Below, in pieces: positions 35,039 through 43,423 of a DNA stretch of 64,000 nt. Below the pieces are notes generated by a model. That model was not told the DNA's origin and ran no database searches. It saw only the letters and a program-made list of their open reading frames with translations. Within the stretch, counting starts at the first letter, position 1. Every line of letters begins with the position of its first letter. Both the position numbers and the translations under genes were made by a program. This DNA comes from Dyadobacter linearis (GTDB taxonomy: Bacteria > Bacteroidota > Bacteroidia > Cytophagales > Spirosomataceae): the NCBI RefSeq assembly GCF_907165045.1, contig NZ_CAJRAU010000011.1, positions 1-64,000 on the forward strand. The letters run 5' to 3'.

Positions 35039-36076
35039 TTAATTGGAAAACTTGTGCTGTTGTTTGAGAGCAAAATTGACCATCAGGATCAATACCGGCA
35101 CTTCGATTAGTGGGCCAATGACAGCAGCGAATGCAGCCCCGGAATCAATCCCGAAGACAGCGATTGCTACCGCGATCCCGAGCTCGAAGTTGTTACCTGC
35201 GGCAGTGAAGGCCAAAGAAGTAGATTTGGCATAATCCGCTCCTGCACGCTTGGAAAGGTAAAAAGCAGAGAAAAACATGATTGCAAAATAGATTGTCAGT
35301 GGCAGCGCAATGCGCAGCACATCAAAGGGGATACTCACAATCAGTTGGCCCTTCAAACTGAACATGACCACAATCGTAAAGAGCAAGGCAATCAAAGTGA
35401 TTGGGCTAATGGCCGGAAGGAATTTGTTCTCATACCACTGCTGACTAAACAGCTTTGTCAGTACGATCCGTGAAATAATGCCCGCCAAGAACGGGATGCC
35501 CAGATAAATAAAGACGCTTTGAGCGACCTGGCCGATAGTGATGTTTACCTCAAATCCTTTTAAGCCAAAAAGCGGTGGCAAAACTGTTACAAACACATAG
35601 GCATAGACCGAATAAAACAAGACCTGGAAAATGCTGTTGAATGCCACCAGTCCTGCCGCATACAGGCGGTCACCATTGGCCAGGTCATTCCAGACAATGA
35701 CCATTGCTATGCAACGGGCAATACCAATCATGATCAGGCCAGTCATGTACTCTGGCTTATCAGGAAGGAAAATAACAGCCAGGCCAAACATCAGCAGCGG
35801 GCCAATGATCCAGTTTTGAAGCAGCGAAAGCCCAAGGATCTTGGTGTTGTTAAAAACCTTTGGCAGCTCTGCATAGCGCACCTTGGCCAGTGGCGGGTAC
35901 ATCATCAGCACAAGGCCAATGGCAAGTGGAACGTTCACACCTGACCCCGAATTAAACTGGTTGATGAAATCAGGTGTACCTGGCAAGAAATAGCCGATTG
36001 ACACACCGATAAGCATGGCCAAAAAGATCCATAGGGTCAGGTAGCGATCTAAAAAGGAAAGACGTGGGTTATTCAT
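35039..36076 (-). CDS. acr3: ACR3-type arsenite efflux permease
   Basis: 345 residues from the ATG at 36076, which overlaps the arsN2 stop by ATGA; an upstream start at 36127 would overlap further and lacks support. About ten membrane segments are visible. Family landmarks include FLDRYLTLWIFLAMLIGVSI, IGLVLMMYPPLAKVRYAEL, the RCIAMVIVWNDLANGD loop (the Cys in this loop is essential for arsenite transport in ACR3 proteins) and FTAAGNNFELGIAVAIAVFG. It exports arsenite driven by the proton motive force. Its neighbours all fit an ars operon. Confidence 0.95.
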   Translation of the reverse strand: MNNPRLSFLDRYLTLWIFLAMLIGVSIGYFLPGTPDFINQFNSGSGVNVPLAIGLVLMMYPPLAKVRYAELPKVFNNTKILGLSLLQNWIIGPLLMFGLAVIFLPDKPEYMTGLIMIGIARCIAMVIVWNDLANGDRLYAAGLVAFNSIFQVLFYSVYAYVFVTVLPPLFGLKGFEVNITIGQVAQSVFIYLGIPFLAGIISRIVLTKLFSQQWYENKFLPAISPITLIALLFTIVVMFSLKGQLIVSIPFDVLRIALPLTIYFAIMFFSAFYLSKRAGADYAKSTSLAFTAAGNNFELGIAVAIAVFGIDSGAAFAAVIGPLIEVPVLILMVNFALKQQHKFSN

Positions 36077-36522
36077 GCGGTTGGATGCTTTAAATCTCTT
36101 TTCATAACGACTGCTGACGAAGGGCAAAGGCTGCTAAACTGCTTGGTTTGCTGAATTGCTTCCGGCACTTGCTCTCGTTTTACGACCACAAAGCCATAAC
36201 TGTCAAAATAGTGATCAGCTGTGGTTGTGATCAGGTATACCGCTTCAACTCCTTGCGTGTCAGCACCTGCCAGCAGCTGCTCGACCAATTTCCGGGCAAT
36301 GCCTTTACCCTGATGATCAGGGCTAACTGCAATTGAGCGTAATAGTGCAACTCCGCTATACAGCTCCATTCCAGCGACACCAACAAGTGTGCCTTCGTCT
36401 CTGGCTACAAGAAAATTCGGCAAGCCAGCAGGCAAGTCATCAGTAAGAAGGTCTGCTTCTTTCAGCAGGCTGGTTACTAGTTCCTTGTCCGCTGGCCCTG
36501 CTTTATCAATTTGTAGTTTCAT
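36073..36522 (-). CDS. arsN2: ArsN2-like GNAT acetyltransferase
   Basis: 149 residues from the ATG at 36522 (11 bases after the DUF6428 stop); an upstream ATG at 36543 would overlap that gene. The GNAT fold shows NFLVARDEGTLVGVAG, then LLRSIAVSPDHQGKGIARKL (acetyl-CoA binding QxxGxG/A) and YLITTTADHYFDSYGF. The C-terminal TKQFSSLCPSSAVVMKRDL is characteristic of the arsenic-resistance ArsN2 group. The substrate is uncertain; related ArsN1 acetylates organoarsenicals. It overlaps acr3 by four bases. Confidence 0.85.
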   Translation of the reverse strand: MKLQIDKAGPADKELVTSLLKEADLLTDDLPAGLPNFLVARDEGTLVGVAGMELYSGVALLRSIAVSPDHQGKGIARKLVEQLLAGADTQGVEAVYLITTTADHYFDSYGFVVVKREQVPEAIQQTKQFSSLCPSSAVVMKRDLKHPTA

Positions 36523-36533
36523 AGCTGGTTTGA

Positions 36534-37091
36534 TTAGCAGCACCCAGAGCCAGGCTTGCAGCTGTCTCCATCTGAGGTAACCAATTCAAGTTCCTGTTTA
36601 ACAGGTGCGGGCGCGCAGCATGATGCTTCGGCGGGCGACGTGCCGCAGCTTTGGTTTCGGGTAAGTGCTTTGCACTGGGTGAAGTCCGGCACCAGGTTAA
36701 CAGTGAATGTTTCACCATCGGAAGTAAACTCTCCGGGGTACATCTGGCGTGTATCAAACCTGGAATTGCCGAACTCAATTTTAACGGTTGCATTAGGGTT
36801 CAGGGGAAGCGATTTTTCAACCAGGTCAACAATTTTCAGCGCTTTGTCAACTTTCATTGAACGGTCTACTTCTTTCTCCGAGGGTTCCCATAGCTGTACG
36901 ATCACTTCTGTCCAGCTATTCATTACCCCACCGCAATCAACTGAAACGATCGGTGCTTGTTTGATCTCGGTAATGTGGTAAGAGCTGTCCACAAACTTGC
37001 CTTCCTCATATTGGAATTGCAGGTGCAGATCTGGATTTTGTTTGAGGGTATTTTTGAAATCACCCCAGGTCATTGGATTGGATTGGCTCAT
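36534..37091 (-). CDS. DUF6428 arsenic-operon protein with Cys-rich tail
   Basis: 185 residues. A compact alpha/beta domain (MTWGDFKNTLKQNPDLHLQF, then HITEIKQAPIVSVDCGGVMN and WTEVIVQLWEP) is followed by a second small domain and a C-terminus with clustered Cys: SCGTSPAEASCCAP and SCKPGSGCC. The domain type (DUF6428) recurs in Bacteroidota ars operons. The Cys pairs could bind As(III) for hand-over to ACR3, which is inference. It is the first structural gene after arsR. Confidence 0.8.
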   Translation of the reverse strand: MSQSNPMTWGDFKNTLKQNPDLHLQFQYEEGKFVDSSYHITEIKQAPIVSVDCGGVMNSWTEVIVQLWEPSEKEVDRSMKVDKALKIVDLVEKSLPLNPNATVKIEFGNSRFDTRQMYPGEFTSDGETFTVNLVPDFTQCKALTRNQSCGTSPAEASCCAPAPVKQELELVTSDGDSCKPGSGCC

Positions 37092-37107
37092 GGTTCCTAT
37101 TGTTAAA

Positions 37108-37122
37108 ATGTAATATTACGAT
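37108..37122. promoter_or_regulatory. Candidate ArsR operator, DUF6428 side
   Basis: ATGTAATATTACGAT is one mismatch from the palindrome ATCGTAATATTACGAT. It lies 17 bases upstream of the DUF6428 start, between it and arsR. The core ATATTACGAT recurs on the other side of arsR at 37511-37521. Confidence 0.5.
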
Positions 37123-37145
37123 TGATTTGAATAAAAAAATACCTA

Positions 37146-37478
37146 CTAATTACAGCAGGATTCCGTAATGGCAAATGTATCCAGCAGCAAGCCAAATGTT
37201 TTCTGCGCTTCTGACCACACGACCGGGTTAATGCAATAGCATACCCTTGGTGGATTGATTTCGCCATGGATAATGCCAATCCTTTTGAGCTCCTTTAAAT
37301 GCTGTGAAACAGTTGCCTGGGCTAATTCAAGCTCATCCACCAAATCACCGCAAACACATGATTTTCGGGCAATCAGCAGTTGCAGGATTGCAACCCTGGC
37401 CGGGTGTGAAAACGCCTTTGCCAGATCTGCAATACGGTTCTGCTGCTCGGTGAATATTTCGGTTTTAGTTACTCCCAT
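37146..37478 (-). CDS. arsR: ArsR arsenic-sensing repressor
   Basis: 110 residues. It has the winged-helix fold with the arsenic motif in ARKSCVCGDLVDELEL (Cys pair CVC), DNA-recognition helix QATVSQHLKELKRIGII, and extra Cys in RVCYCINP and at the extreme C-terminus (ESCCN). In ArsR, As(III) binding to such Cys releases the operator. It is divergent from the arsenate-reductase-like gene and heads the acr3 operon, so it probably controls both. Confidence 0.93.
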   Translation of the reverse strand: MGVTKTEIFTEQQNRIADLAKAFSHPARVAILQLLIARKSCVCGDLVDELELAQATVSQHLKELKRIGIIHGEINPPRVCYCINPVVWSEAQKTFGLLLDTFAITESCCN

Positions 37479-37491
37479 GCTGCAAATATAA

Positions 37492-37513
37492 ATAGCATTC
37501 TATCAATTGCTAT
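37492..37513. promoter_or_regulatory. Candidate ArsR operator, arsR side
   Basis: ATAGCA (37492-37497) and TGCTAT (37508-37513) form a 6-bp inverted repeat 14 bases upstream of the arsR start. The right arm runs into a second ATATTACGAT core. Confidence 0.45.
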
Positions 37514-37530
37514 ATTACGATGAATATTTT

Positions 37531-37563
37531 TTTGTCTGAGAAAATGTATCGTATCTTTACGAT
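37531..37563 (+). promoter_or_regulatory. Promoter with overlapping operator for the arsC-like gene
   Basis: TTTG (37531-37534) and TATCTTTA (37552-37559, 7 of 8 to TAnnTTTG) form a Bacteroidota-type promoter with 17-base spacing. ATCGTATCTTTACGAT (37548-37563), a 6+6 perfect inverted repeat, covers its -7 box and is a good repressor site. This places transcription start downstream of the ATG at 37520 and supports translation from 37595. Confidence 0.5.
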
Positions 37564-37594
37564 TGACTTTATTCATAACTTATTTCAATACCAT

Positions 37595-38296
37595 ATGAAC
37601 CTGATCAATTTATTGCTGATAATCCTTTTTACCACTGCTGCAATCATGCCTACCAACAATCCAGACAACAAAAAAGCACTTAACCCAAAAGTGTCTGCTT
37701 ATATCGAAACTGTTAAAGAAGATTTCTCAAAAATACCCGGTGAGAGAAAAGAAGAGCTCGACAAAATTGCCGCATTCATCCAAAAGCAGGTTAAAGCCGG
37801 CCAGCCTGTGCAGCTCACTTACATTTGTACGCACAACTCACGGCGCAGTCATTTCGGGCAAATCTGGGGCGCAACTGCTGCTGCATACTACGATATTCCT
37901 AATGTGAAAACATACTCTGGCGGCACTGAGGCCAGCGCATTCAATGAGCGGGCGGTTGCTGCCTGCGAGAGGGCTGGTTTCGATGTAACGAAAACATCAG
38001 AAGGCAAAAACCCGGTCTATCATGTAAGCTATGGGGCTGGCGCTGAACCTATGAAGGCATTTTCAAAGAAGTATGATGACGCTAGCAACCCGCAAAGCAA
38101 TTTTTGCGCTATTATGACCTGCTCGCAGGCTGATGAAGCGTGCCCTGTGGTAAAAGGAGCAGCTGCAAGGGTTGCTGTCCCTTATGATGACCCTAAAGCA
38201 TTTGATGGTACTGTCCAGGAAACAGCGAAATATGACGAGCGTTGCAAACAGATCGCAACTGAAACATTGTATGTTTTTTCAAAAGTAAAAGCCTAG
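37595..38296 (+). CDS. arsC: Arsenate reductase-like low-molecular-weight phosphatase
   Basis: 233 residues from the ATG at 37595. Upstream in-frame ATGs at 37520 and 37544 lie within or before the predicted promoter and are rejected. A hydrophobic N-terminus (NLINLLLIILFTTAAIM) suggests export or an uncleaved anchor, unusual for a cytoplasmic ArsC. The catalytic P-loop is TYICTHNSRRSHFG (C-x-H-N-S-R-R-S). The later MTCSQADEACPVV and AVPYDDPKAF match the Bacteroidota branch of thioredoxin-type arsenate reductase/LMW-PTPases, including the extra redox Cys. It reduces As(V) to As(III) for export by ACR3. Confidence 0.85.
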   Translation: MNLINLLLIILFTTAAIMPTNNPDNKKALNPKVSAYIETVKEDFSKIPGERKEELDKIAAFIQKQVKAGQPVQLTYICTHNSRRSHFGQIWGATAAAYYDIPNVKTYSGGTEASAFNERAVAACERAGFDVTKTSEGKNPVYHVSYGAGAEPMKAFSKKYDDASNPQSNFCAIMTCSQADEACPVVKGAAARVAVPYDDPKAFDGTVQETAKYDERCKQIATETLYVFSKVKA

Positions 38297-38342
38297 AAGG
38301 TGCTAATTGACATTTTACTGCTCACATTTTAAAGTTTAGAAA

Positions 38343-38710
38343 ATGTTACCAAAAGAACTTACAACAGACCTCGCCAAACGACTTTCTGTCATTAAAGGCA
38401 AATTGAAGGCATAATTAAAATGCTGGATAGTGATAAAGACCCTGACCAAATATCGAATCAGTTTAAAGCTGCCGACCATGGCTTGCAAAAAGCACATTAC
38501 TTGTTGCTAGATGAAGTGTTTAGAAAGAGCCTCGCTTTAAAGCTGGTCCAGGTAATGAATGCTTGTTCGGGAAATTGTCAGGATGCTGAAAAAATAGAAT
38601 ACATTAAGGAACAGTTTCCCAAGCTTGAACTGGACGAGCTGGCATCCAACATCAAAGAAATCACTGCCATTGACAAGCGCCTAGAAGTATATAATAAAAA
38701 ATTAATCTAA
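38343..38710 (+). pseudogene. CsoR/RcnR-like metal-sensing repressor, frameshifted
   Basis: The ATG at 38343 starts LAKRLSVIKGKLK, a CsoR-family N-terminus (RL-x-RI-x-GQ-x-x-G), then hits TAA at 38412-38414. In the next frame the protein continues exactly: IIKMLDSDKDPDQISNQFKA, then ADHGLQKAHYLLLDEVFRK and an extended tail with ACSGNC. Insertion of one G in the GG at 38408-38409 restores LKGIIKMLD. Either a real single-base deletion or a sequencing error at a short homopolymer. A truncated reading from the ATG at 38420 (96 residues) is possible but would lack the first helix. Confidence 0.7.
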
Positions 38711-38773
38711 AAAAGATTTGGCATACACCCCCCCGGCCAAGTGACCTTTGTTTTAAACAAAATCTAAAAGGTC

Positions 38774-39058
38774 GTGCAAAACCAAATCAAGAGAAAAATC
38801 GAAATATTTACTGCCGGGTGCAGCGTTTGTGAACCAATGGTTGAAATGGTAAAATCAATGGCTTGCAGCTCGTGCGAGATTGTTGTTTATAACTTATCAC
38901 AGCCTTGTGAGACAAAAGAGTGCCTGGAAAAGGTACAGGAATATGGTATTAAGGCATTACCTGCAGTTGCTGTGAACGGAAGTTTACTTTCCTGTTGCCA
39001 AAATAATGGGATTTCTATGGAAGAGCTAAAAAATGCTGGAATTGGCCAGGCAGCCTAA
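38774..39058 (+). CDS. Thioredoxin-like small protein
   Basis: 94 residues from a GTG at 38774 (no ATG nearby). A thioredoxin/glutaredoxin fold with EIFTAGCSVCEPM (CxxC) and the cis-Pro region KALPAVAVNG, plus four or more extra Cys (SSCEIV, PCETKECL, SCC). Similar small redox proteins accompany metal-resistance genes and may reduce or carry metal. It sits between two frameshifted metal genes but is itself intact. Confidence 0.75.
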   Translation: MQNQIKRKIEIFTAGCSVCEPMVEMVKSMACSSCEIVVYNLSQPCETKECLEKVQEYGIKALPAVAVNGSLLSCCQNNGISMEELKNAGIGQAA

Positions 39059-39110
39059 TGCCTGGCCATTGCAGATAAATTTTTCAACCTAATATAGTTC
39101 TCAACCTATT

Positions 39111-39514
39111 ATGGCAACAGAAAGCGTTCAAATGAAAGTTTCTGGGCTGATGTGTTCCTTTGCACGATGAGTGTAGAGATAGCCCTCAAGCGGTACCCAG
39201 GTGTTAAAAGTGTTCTTGTAAACCTGGTTCATGATATCGTACTAATTGAAGCAGATACAAGCCAGATTAAACGCGAGGAATTGGCAAAAGCCGTCGAAAA
39301 GCTGGGATACAGTGTATCGGCAACCGAAGTTCAGCAGTATAAATCCGATGAAGATTTATTTATGCTCATCAAACAACGAGGCACGATCGGAATGGTGGTT
39401 TCAATCATCGATTTACTTGTTGACCCTTTGAACCTCTTTGGTTTACCGGCTCAATCCCGGTCATGGTTTATCTTAGCGAAGTGGCGGCTTTGCTTAGGTT
39501 TATTACTGAAATAA
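39111..39514 (+). pseudogene. Heavy-metal-associated domain protein, frameshifted
   Basis: The ATG at 39111 reads ESVQMKVSGLMCSF and then stops at 39168-39170. In the +1 frame the protein continues CTMSVEIALKRYPGVKSVLV, NLVHDIVLIEADTSQIKREE and LAKAVEKLGYSV. Together this is a complete HMA domain with the metal-binding C-x-x-C of GLMCSFC, broken by one missing T in the TTT at 39159-39161. The tail (IGMVVSIIDLLVDPLNLFGL) looks like the start of a membrane region that ends early. It is probably a cation-transport or metal-sensor protein. Confidence 0.7.
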
Positions 39515-39519
39515 CAAAT

Positions 39520-39690
39520 CTAGACATGAAAGAACATGCATGTTACCAGCATTGAATAGGATCCAGTTGCTTCTATTATGCAAGGTGCGCCTGCGGTAGA
39601 GAGCCTAATCAGCATCCGGATTCGTGCTGGTGAATTTGAGAAATTACCGATTTTCCATGAAGTGTCTGACTTCTTGTATGCTACTACTAA
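39520..39690 (-). pseudogene. IS110-family transposase N-terminal remnant
   Basis: The minus strand reads VVAYKKSDTSWKIGNFSNSP, then LIRLSTAGAPCIIEATGSYS, resembling the N-terminal DEDD domain of IS110/IS116 transposases (xFxNxxxG...LL, then EATGxYS). Only ~55 codons remain, in a frame that runs into the end of the DUF5916 gene. The call is by pattern only. Confidence 0.45.
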
Positions 39691-39724
39691 CACCTGTTTT
39701 GTGCCTTTTTTAATCTTCCCTGTA

Positions 39725-41881
39725 TTAAACAACGAACCTCCATATGAATTTTCCAACAATTGTGGTCCGTTCAAGCTTCCATCTGTTAGAAGATGTATTG
39801 TAGTTTTGATTTACGATAAAGAAAAAATCCGCTCCTATAATTGGTATCCATTGCAATCGAAAATTAAGTAGTGCATTTTCATCCAAGCTGTTCCACTGCA
39901 TAAACAAGGCACCGAAAAGATTAGGGTTTAACGCGTATTCAACCCTGTTGCCAATCAGGTCGGTTTGAAATGTGCCTTTTGGTAAATTTACCCAGTTCTT
40001 TTCATAATTAATTCCAACTTTAATGTAACGGCTGGTCCGCAACAGTACCTCGTATTCATTTGAAGTGCTCTTCCCGGTGTAAAAGCTGCCCCAGTTTAGA
40101 TTTGCAGATATGGACCAGTTTCTACCACGAAAGGTAGCTGCCTGAATTTCATACCGGGAATACCAGTAATCACCTACATCAATGCTTATGGTATTTGTGA
40201 TATCAAAAGGCTCGCGGATACCTTCTGCAATCCGCTGATAGTTAAATTCAAAAAATTCGCCGCTCTGGGTCTCAAAACCTAATGGTCTTATCTCGTATTT
40301 AAAAGATTGCAGGTAGCCCGAATCATCAAAGATAAAATAATTTAAATCCAGCGGCTTCAAACTAAATTGACGGATCCAGCGGAGAATGTTTTTGGGGCGA
40401 GGTTTAAATTCCAGTTCTGCATAATATTCTTCGAAATTACTGCGGCTAAGAAAGCCCACTTCCGGATTAAAAGCCCTTGAACTTCGCTGCCATGCCATAT
40501 CAAATTCAACCTTATCGTTGGGATAACTCAAATAGATGCGGTGGGCGTTGGCGGCTTTATCAAAGTTATCAGAATTAATGTTTTGAGTGAACGCCGCCCC
40601 GATATTCAGGTTTTTATCATTAAATAATACAGAAGTGCTGTACTGGGCATAAGCACCTGTTGTACTATGCAACCGACCATTGGTATATGCATTAGATGAT
40701 AGAATCCCTACAGAAGATTGTTTTAGTATGTCCTGTCGCCAGCTAAATATGGAATAGTTAGTTGATGGCACGCTGTCTTCGCGGGCGGTTTGTATGGACA
40801 TTGCCCCCAATGTGGTATTGCCGGTTTTGCCTAGGATCCTGGCTCCAGCGATTATAGGAACGGTTTGCCTGGCTTTGGATAACCCGATCCTTCGACTGTA
40901 AAAAGGGATAATCGTACTGCCGAAGCCCATATCAAAATAATCCTGCCCCTCAAGAAAAAACTCCCTCCGTTCTGGAAAAAAAAGTGGAAACCGCGTTAGG
41001 TTGATCTGTTGCCTATCAGCCTCTACTTGTGCAAAGTCTGTATTGAGAGTAAGATTTATCCTTACAGTTGGTGTGACCAAATAATTTATGTCACCACCGG
41101 CATTAAGGACACCTGTTTTTGTTCCGGAACCAAATTCTCGCCCTCCTATAGTATATGGCTTGACTTCTACAAAATTCTTATTACGAATACTGTCTAAACC
41201 TGCCAGCGTGCCGGCGCGATTAATAAGTTCGAGTTCAGAATCCCTTGACCAGCCTTGCCAGAGCACTTGTTCACGCTTTCTTCGAATATTGCGTTCAAAA
41301 TTAATACCCCACATCTGCCTATCTATATCAGTCCGAAATTTAAGTGTTGAAAAAGGTATTTCTATTTCAGCAAACCATCCCTGACTTGTAATAGTTGTTT
41401 TGGCATTCCATACCCCATTCCAAAAAATATTTTCGGACTCACCGTTATTAAGTACCTGCACATCAGCCCTGGCCCCATTTGGATTTATGACAAAAAGAAA
41501 ACCATTCCGGTCATCATTGTAGGTGTCAATTATTACTTCAAAATTATCATCCAGATCAAAATCAAAATCCCGCTTCATTTCCTTGGCTACCAGCTTATCA
41601 GGCTCACGGTCATGCCCCCAAAACCCAATATAGATCGTGTTGTTTGTATACACGATAGCCACTTCCGTGAGTTCTGTGGCCGGACTGTTCATTTTTGGTT
41701 CCCGCTGCGTAAAATTGTTAATTCGCAATGCTTCCTGCCAGACCGGTTCGTTCAACCTGCCATCCAATTTGATCAATTCGTCGGTAAAATGTGCATCGAT
41801 AATATTAGGATTACTGGTTTGCGCGGCAACAATATTCCAAAAAAAAATCGGGGAAAGGATTTTGAAAAAGGTTGCTTTCAT
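39725..41881 (-). CDS. DUF5916 outer-membrane protein with CBM9-like N-terminus
   Basis: 718 residues from the ATG at 41881 (upstream starts would overlap the next gene's end). A signal-like N-terminus ends IVAAQ. An N-terminal CBM9-like domain follows (LDGRLNEPVWQEALRINNFT, FEVIIDTYNDDRNGFLFVIN). The rest is the DUF5916 region, with NTDFAQVEADRQQINLTRFP, LFFPERREFFLEGQDYFDMG and a long run of alternating beta strands ending in F-V-V, typical of an outer-membrane beta-barrel. The function is unknown; the family is common in Cytophagales. Confidence 0.85.
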   Translation of the reverse strand: MKATFFKILSPIFFWNIVAAQTSNPNIIDAHFTDELIKLDGRLNEPVWQEALRINNFTQREPKMNSPATELTEVAIVYTNNTIYIGFWGHDREPDKLVAKEMKRDFDFDLDDNFEVIIDTYNDDRNGFLFVINPNGARADVQVLNNGESENIFWNGVWNAKTTITSQGWFAEIEIPFSTLKFRTDIDRQMWGINFERNIRRKREQVLWQGWSRDSELELINRAGTLAGLDSIRNKNFVEVKPYTIGGREFGSGTKTGVLNAGGDINYLVTPTVRINLTLNTDFAQVEADRQQINLTRFPLFFPERREFFLEGQDYFDMGFGSTIIPFYSRRIGLSKARQTVPIIAGARILGKTGNTTLGAMSIQTAREDSVPSTNYSIFSWRQDILKQSSVGILSSNAYTNGRLHSTTGAYAQYSTSVLFNDKNLNIGAAFTQNINSDNFDKAANAHRIYLSYPNDKVEFDMAWQRSSRAFNPEVGFLSRSNFEEYYAELEFKPRPKNILRWIRQFSLKPLDLNYFIFDDSGYLQSFKYEIRPLGFETQSGEFFEFNYQRIAEGIREPFDITNTISIDVGDYWYSRYEIQAATFRGRNWSISANLNWGSFYTGKSTSNEYEVLLRTSRYIKVGINYEKNWVNLPKGTFQTDLIGNRVEYALNPNLFGALFMQWNSLDENALLNFRLQWIPIIGADFFFIVNQNYNTSSNRWKLERTTIVGKFIWRFVV

Positions 41882-41954
41882 AGGATTATTAGACGAGCTC
41901 TTACACTTGGACCTTGTTTTTAAATCGCAGCGAACGAGGATCGTACCATCATGC

Positions 41955-42695
41955 TTAATCATGAGCAATTTCCAGGTCATCAAAATAAGTTACAGCATCT
42001 GCTTTGGTCCATAACCCTATCTTGCCGGCATTTGAAAAGGTTTTATCTTCGACCTTAAATAATTCCTTATCGTTTAGGTATACCGTAAAATGGCTGCCTT
42101 CAACCCTAAGTTTGAGAGTATTCCAATCACTGCCAAGCTTATCTACGTCCATGCCATAGGTCTTTCCCTTCCCCACCAAGGGAAGATCTGATCTTTTTCC
42201 GTTTTCCATTTTATAAAGAACCACGTTGTCTTCCAGTGGGTTAGCCCTCACAACGTAATAGTTGTTTTTATCTGTAAAGCGCCAGACAAAACCACCGCCC
42301 TGATCTTCTTTTCCACTTACCCCCTTCAGGCGGACGGTTAATATCATGTCCTTTATCTTTATACTGTCGTTAACCACAATATTGAAATGATTGTTGGGGT
42401 TATCACCGTATTGCTGTGCCAATACTTTATTCCCTTTATCATCAATTACCTTCCAATCCGTCCCGCCGGAGCCTGTGAAAAACTGCGACCATTTCTGTGG
42501 TAAATGATCAGTCCTGTAATTCTCAAAATCAAATTTCACAGTTTGCCTTGCCGCCACCGAATCGCTCAGGGATACTTCTTTGTTAACAGCTCCGGTTTCT
42601 TCTGTTGACGAATTGTTCTGTCCGGTGTTACCACAAGCTGCCAGGGAACCTACTATAGTTAATGCGGTAAATGCTTTTTGAATGATCGTTTTCAT
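41955..42695 (-). CDS. Lipoprotein with LamG/DUF1080-like domain
   Basis: 246 residues. The signal peptide ends at the lipobox LAACGN, so the protein is lipid-anchored. The mature protein is a jelly-roll type domain (WSQFFTGSGGTDWKVIDD, GGGFVWRFTDKNNYYVVRAN, LRVEGSHFTVYLNDKELF, IGLWTKADAVTYFDDLEI) like 3-keto-glycoside hydrolase/laminin-G-type binding proteins. It may be a carbohydrate-binding or surface protein. It sits immediately downstream of the ABC transporter ATPase (11 bases), perhaps co-transcribed. Confidence 0.75.
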   Translation of the reverse strand: MKTIIQKAFTALTIVGSLAACGNTGQNNSSTEETGAVNKEVSLSDSVAARQTVKFDFENYRTDHLPQKWSQFFTGSGGTDWKVIDDKGNKVLAQQYGDNPNNHFNIVVNDSIKIKDMILTVRLKGVSGKEDQGGGFVWRFTDKNNYYVVRANPLEDNVVLYKMENGKRSDLPLVGKGKTYGMDVDKLGSDWNTLKLRVEGSHFTVYLNDKELFKVEDKTFSNAGKIGLWTKADAVTYFDDLEIAHD

Positions 42696-42706
42696 AGTTA
42701 TTGATT

Positions 42707-43423
42707 TTAAGTCTTAATAAAAGATTTTAAAAATATATGCTGAGAATGGATTATTTCTTCACTATTTCCGCTTGCTATAATATTTCCCTGGTTCATTACC
42801 ACTATAGAATTTCCGATATCTAAAGCCTCTTTATGATCGTGGGTCACATAAATAATGGTAAATGGATCAGCCTGGTGAATGGAGAGAAGATGTTCTAAAA
42901 TCCGGCTTTTAACTTGTATATCAATGTTTGCTAGGGGTTCATCCATTAATAAAGCCTGTGGGCGCAAAACCAATGATCGGGCAATGGCGACCATTTGTTT
43001 TTGTCCTCCTGAAAGTTGGTGCGGGTATTTTTTTTGCTCGTTGGATAAATTAAAAAGGTCCAGCATATCCTTCACTTTCTGCCCCACGTTCTTTGCATGA
43101 TGCTCATTTAAGCCAAAAGCAACATTTTGGTAAACCGTGAAATGCGGCCAAAGTGCAAGGTCCTGAAAGATGAAGCCTGTTCTTCTTTTGTAAGCAGGAA
43201 CTAATATTTTGCCGTTTTCGGTAACTCTTTCATCATTTACAACAATGCTTCCATTGCCCGGAGCTTCGAGCCCTGCTATAAGGCGCAAGACCGTAGTCTT
43301 GCCACAGCCCGATGGCCCCAAAATGCAGGTAATCTTTCCCCCGGCAAAAGTATGGGTGAAGTCTCTTAATACAGTTTGACCACCGTAAGCGTGGTCAATA
43401 TGGCTAAGTTGTATGTCACTCAT
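42707..43423 (-). CDS. ABC transporter ATP-binding protein (FbpC-like)
   Basis: 238 residues. Walker A LGPSGCGKTT, signature LSGGQKQMV, Walker B ALLMDEPLANID and the switch His in VTHDHKEA are intact. It lacks the long C-terminal regulatory domain of full FbpC/PotA proteins. It overlaps the permease gene by 8 bases. Predicted to energise Fe(III)-type uptake with the following two genes. Confidence 0.9.
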   Translation of the reverse strand: MSDIQLSHIDHAYGGQTVLRDFTHTFAGGKITCILGPSGCGKTTVLRLIAGLEAPGNGSIVVNDERVTENGKILVPAYKRRTGFIFQDLALWPHFTVYQNVAFGLNEHHAKNVGQKVKDMLDLFNLSNEQKKYPHQLSGGQKQMVAIARSLVLRPQALLMDEPLANIDIQVKSRILEHLLSIHQADPFTIIYVTHDHKEALDIGNSIVVMNQGNIIASGNSEEIIHSQHIFLKSFIKT

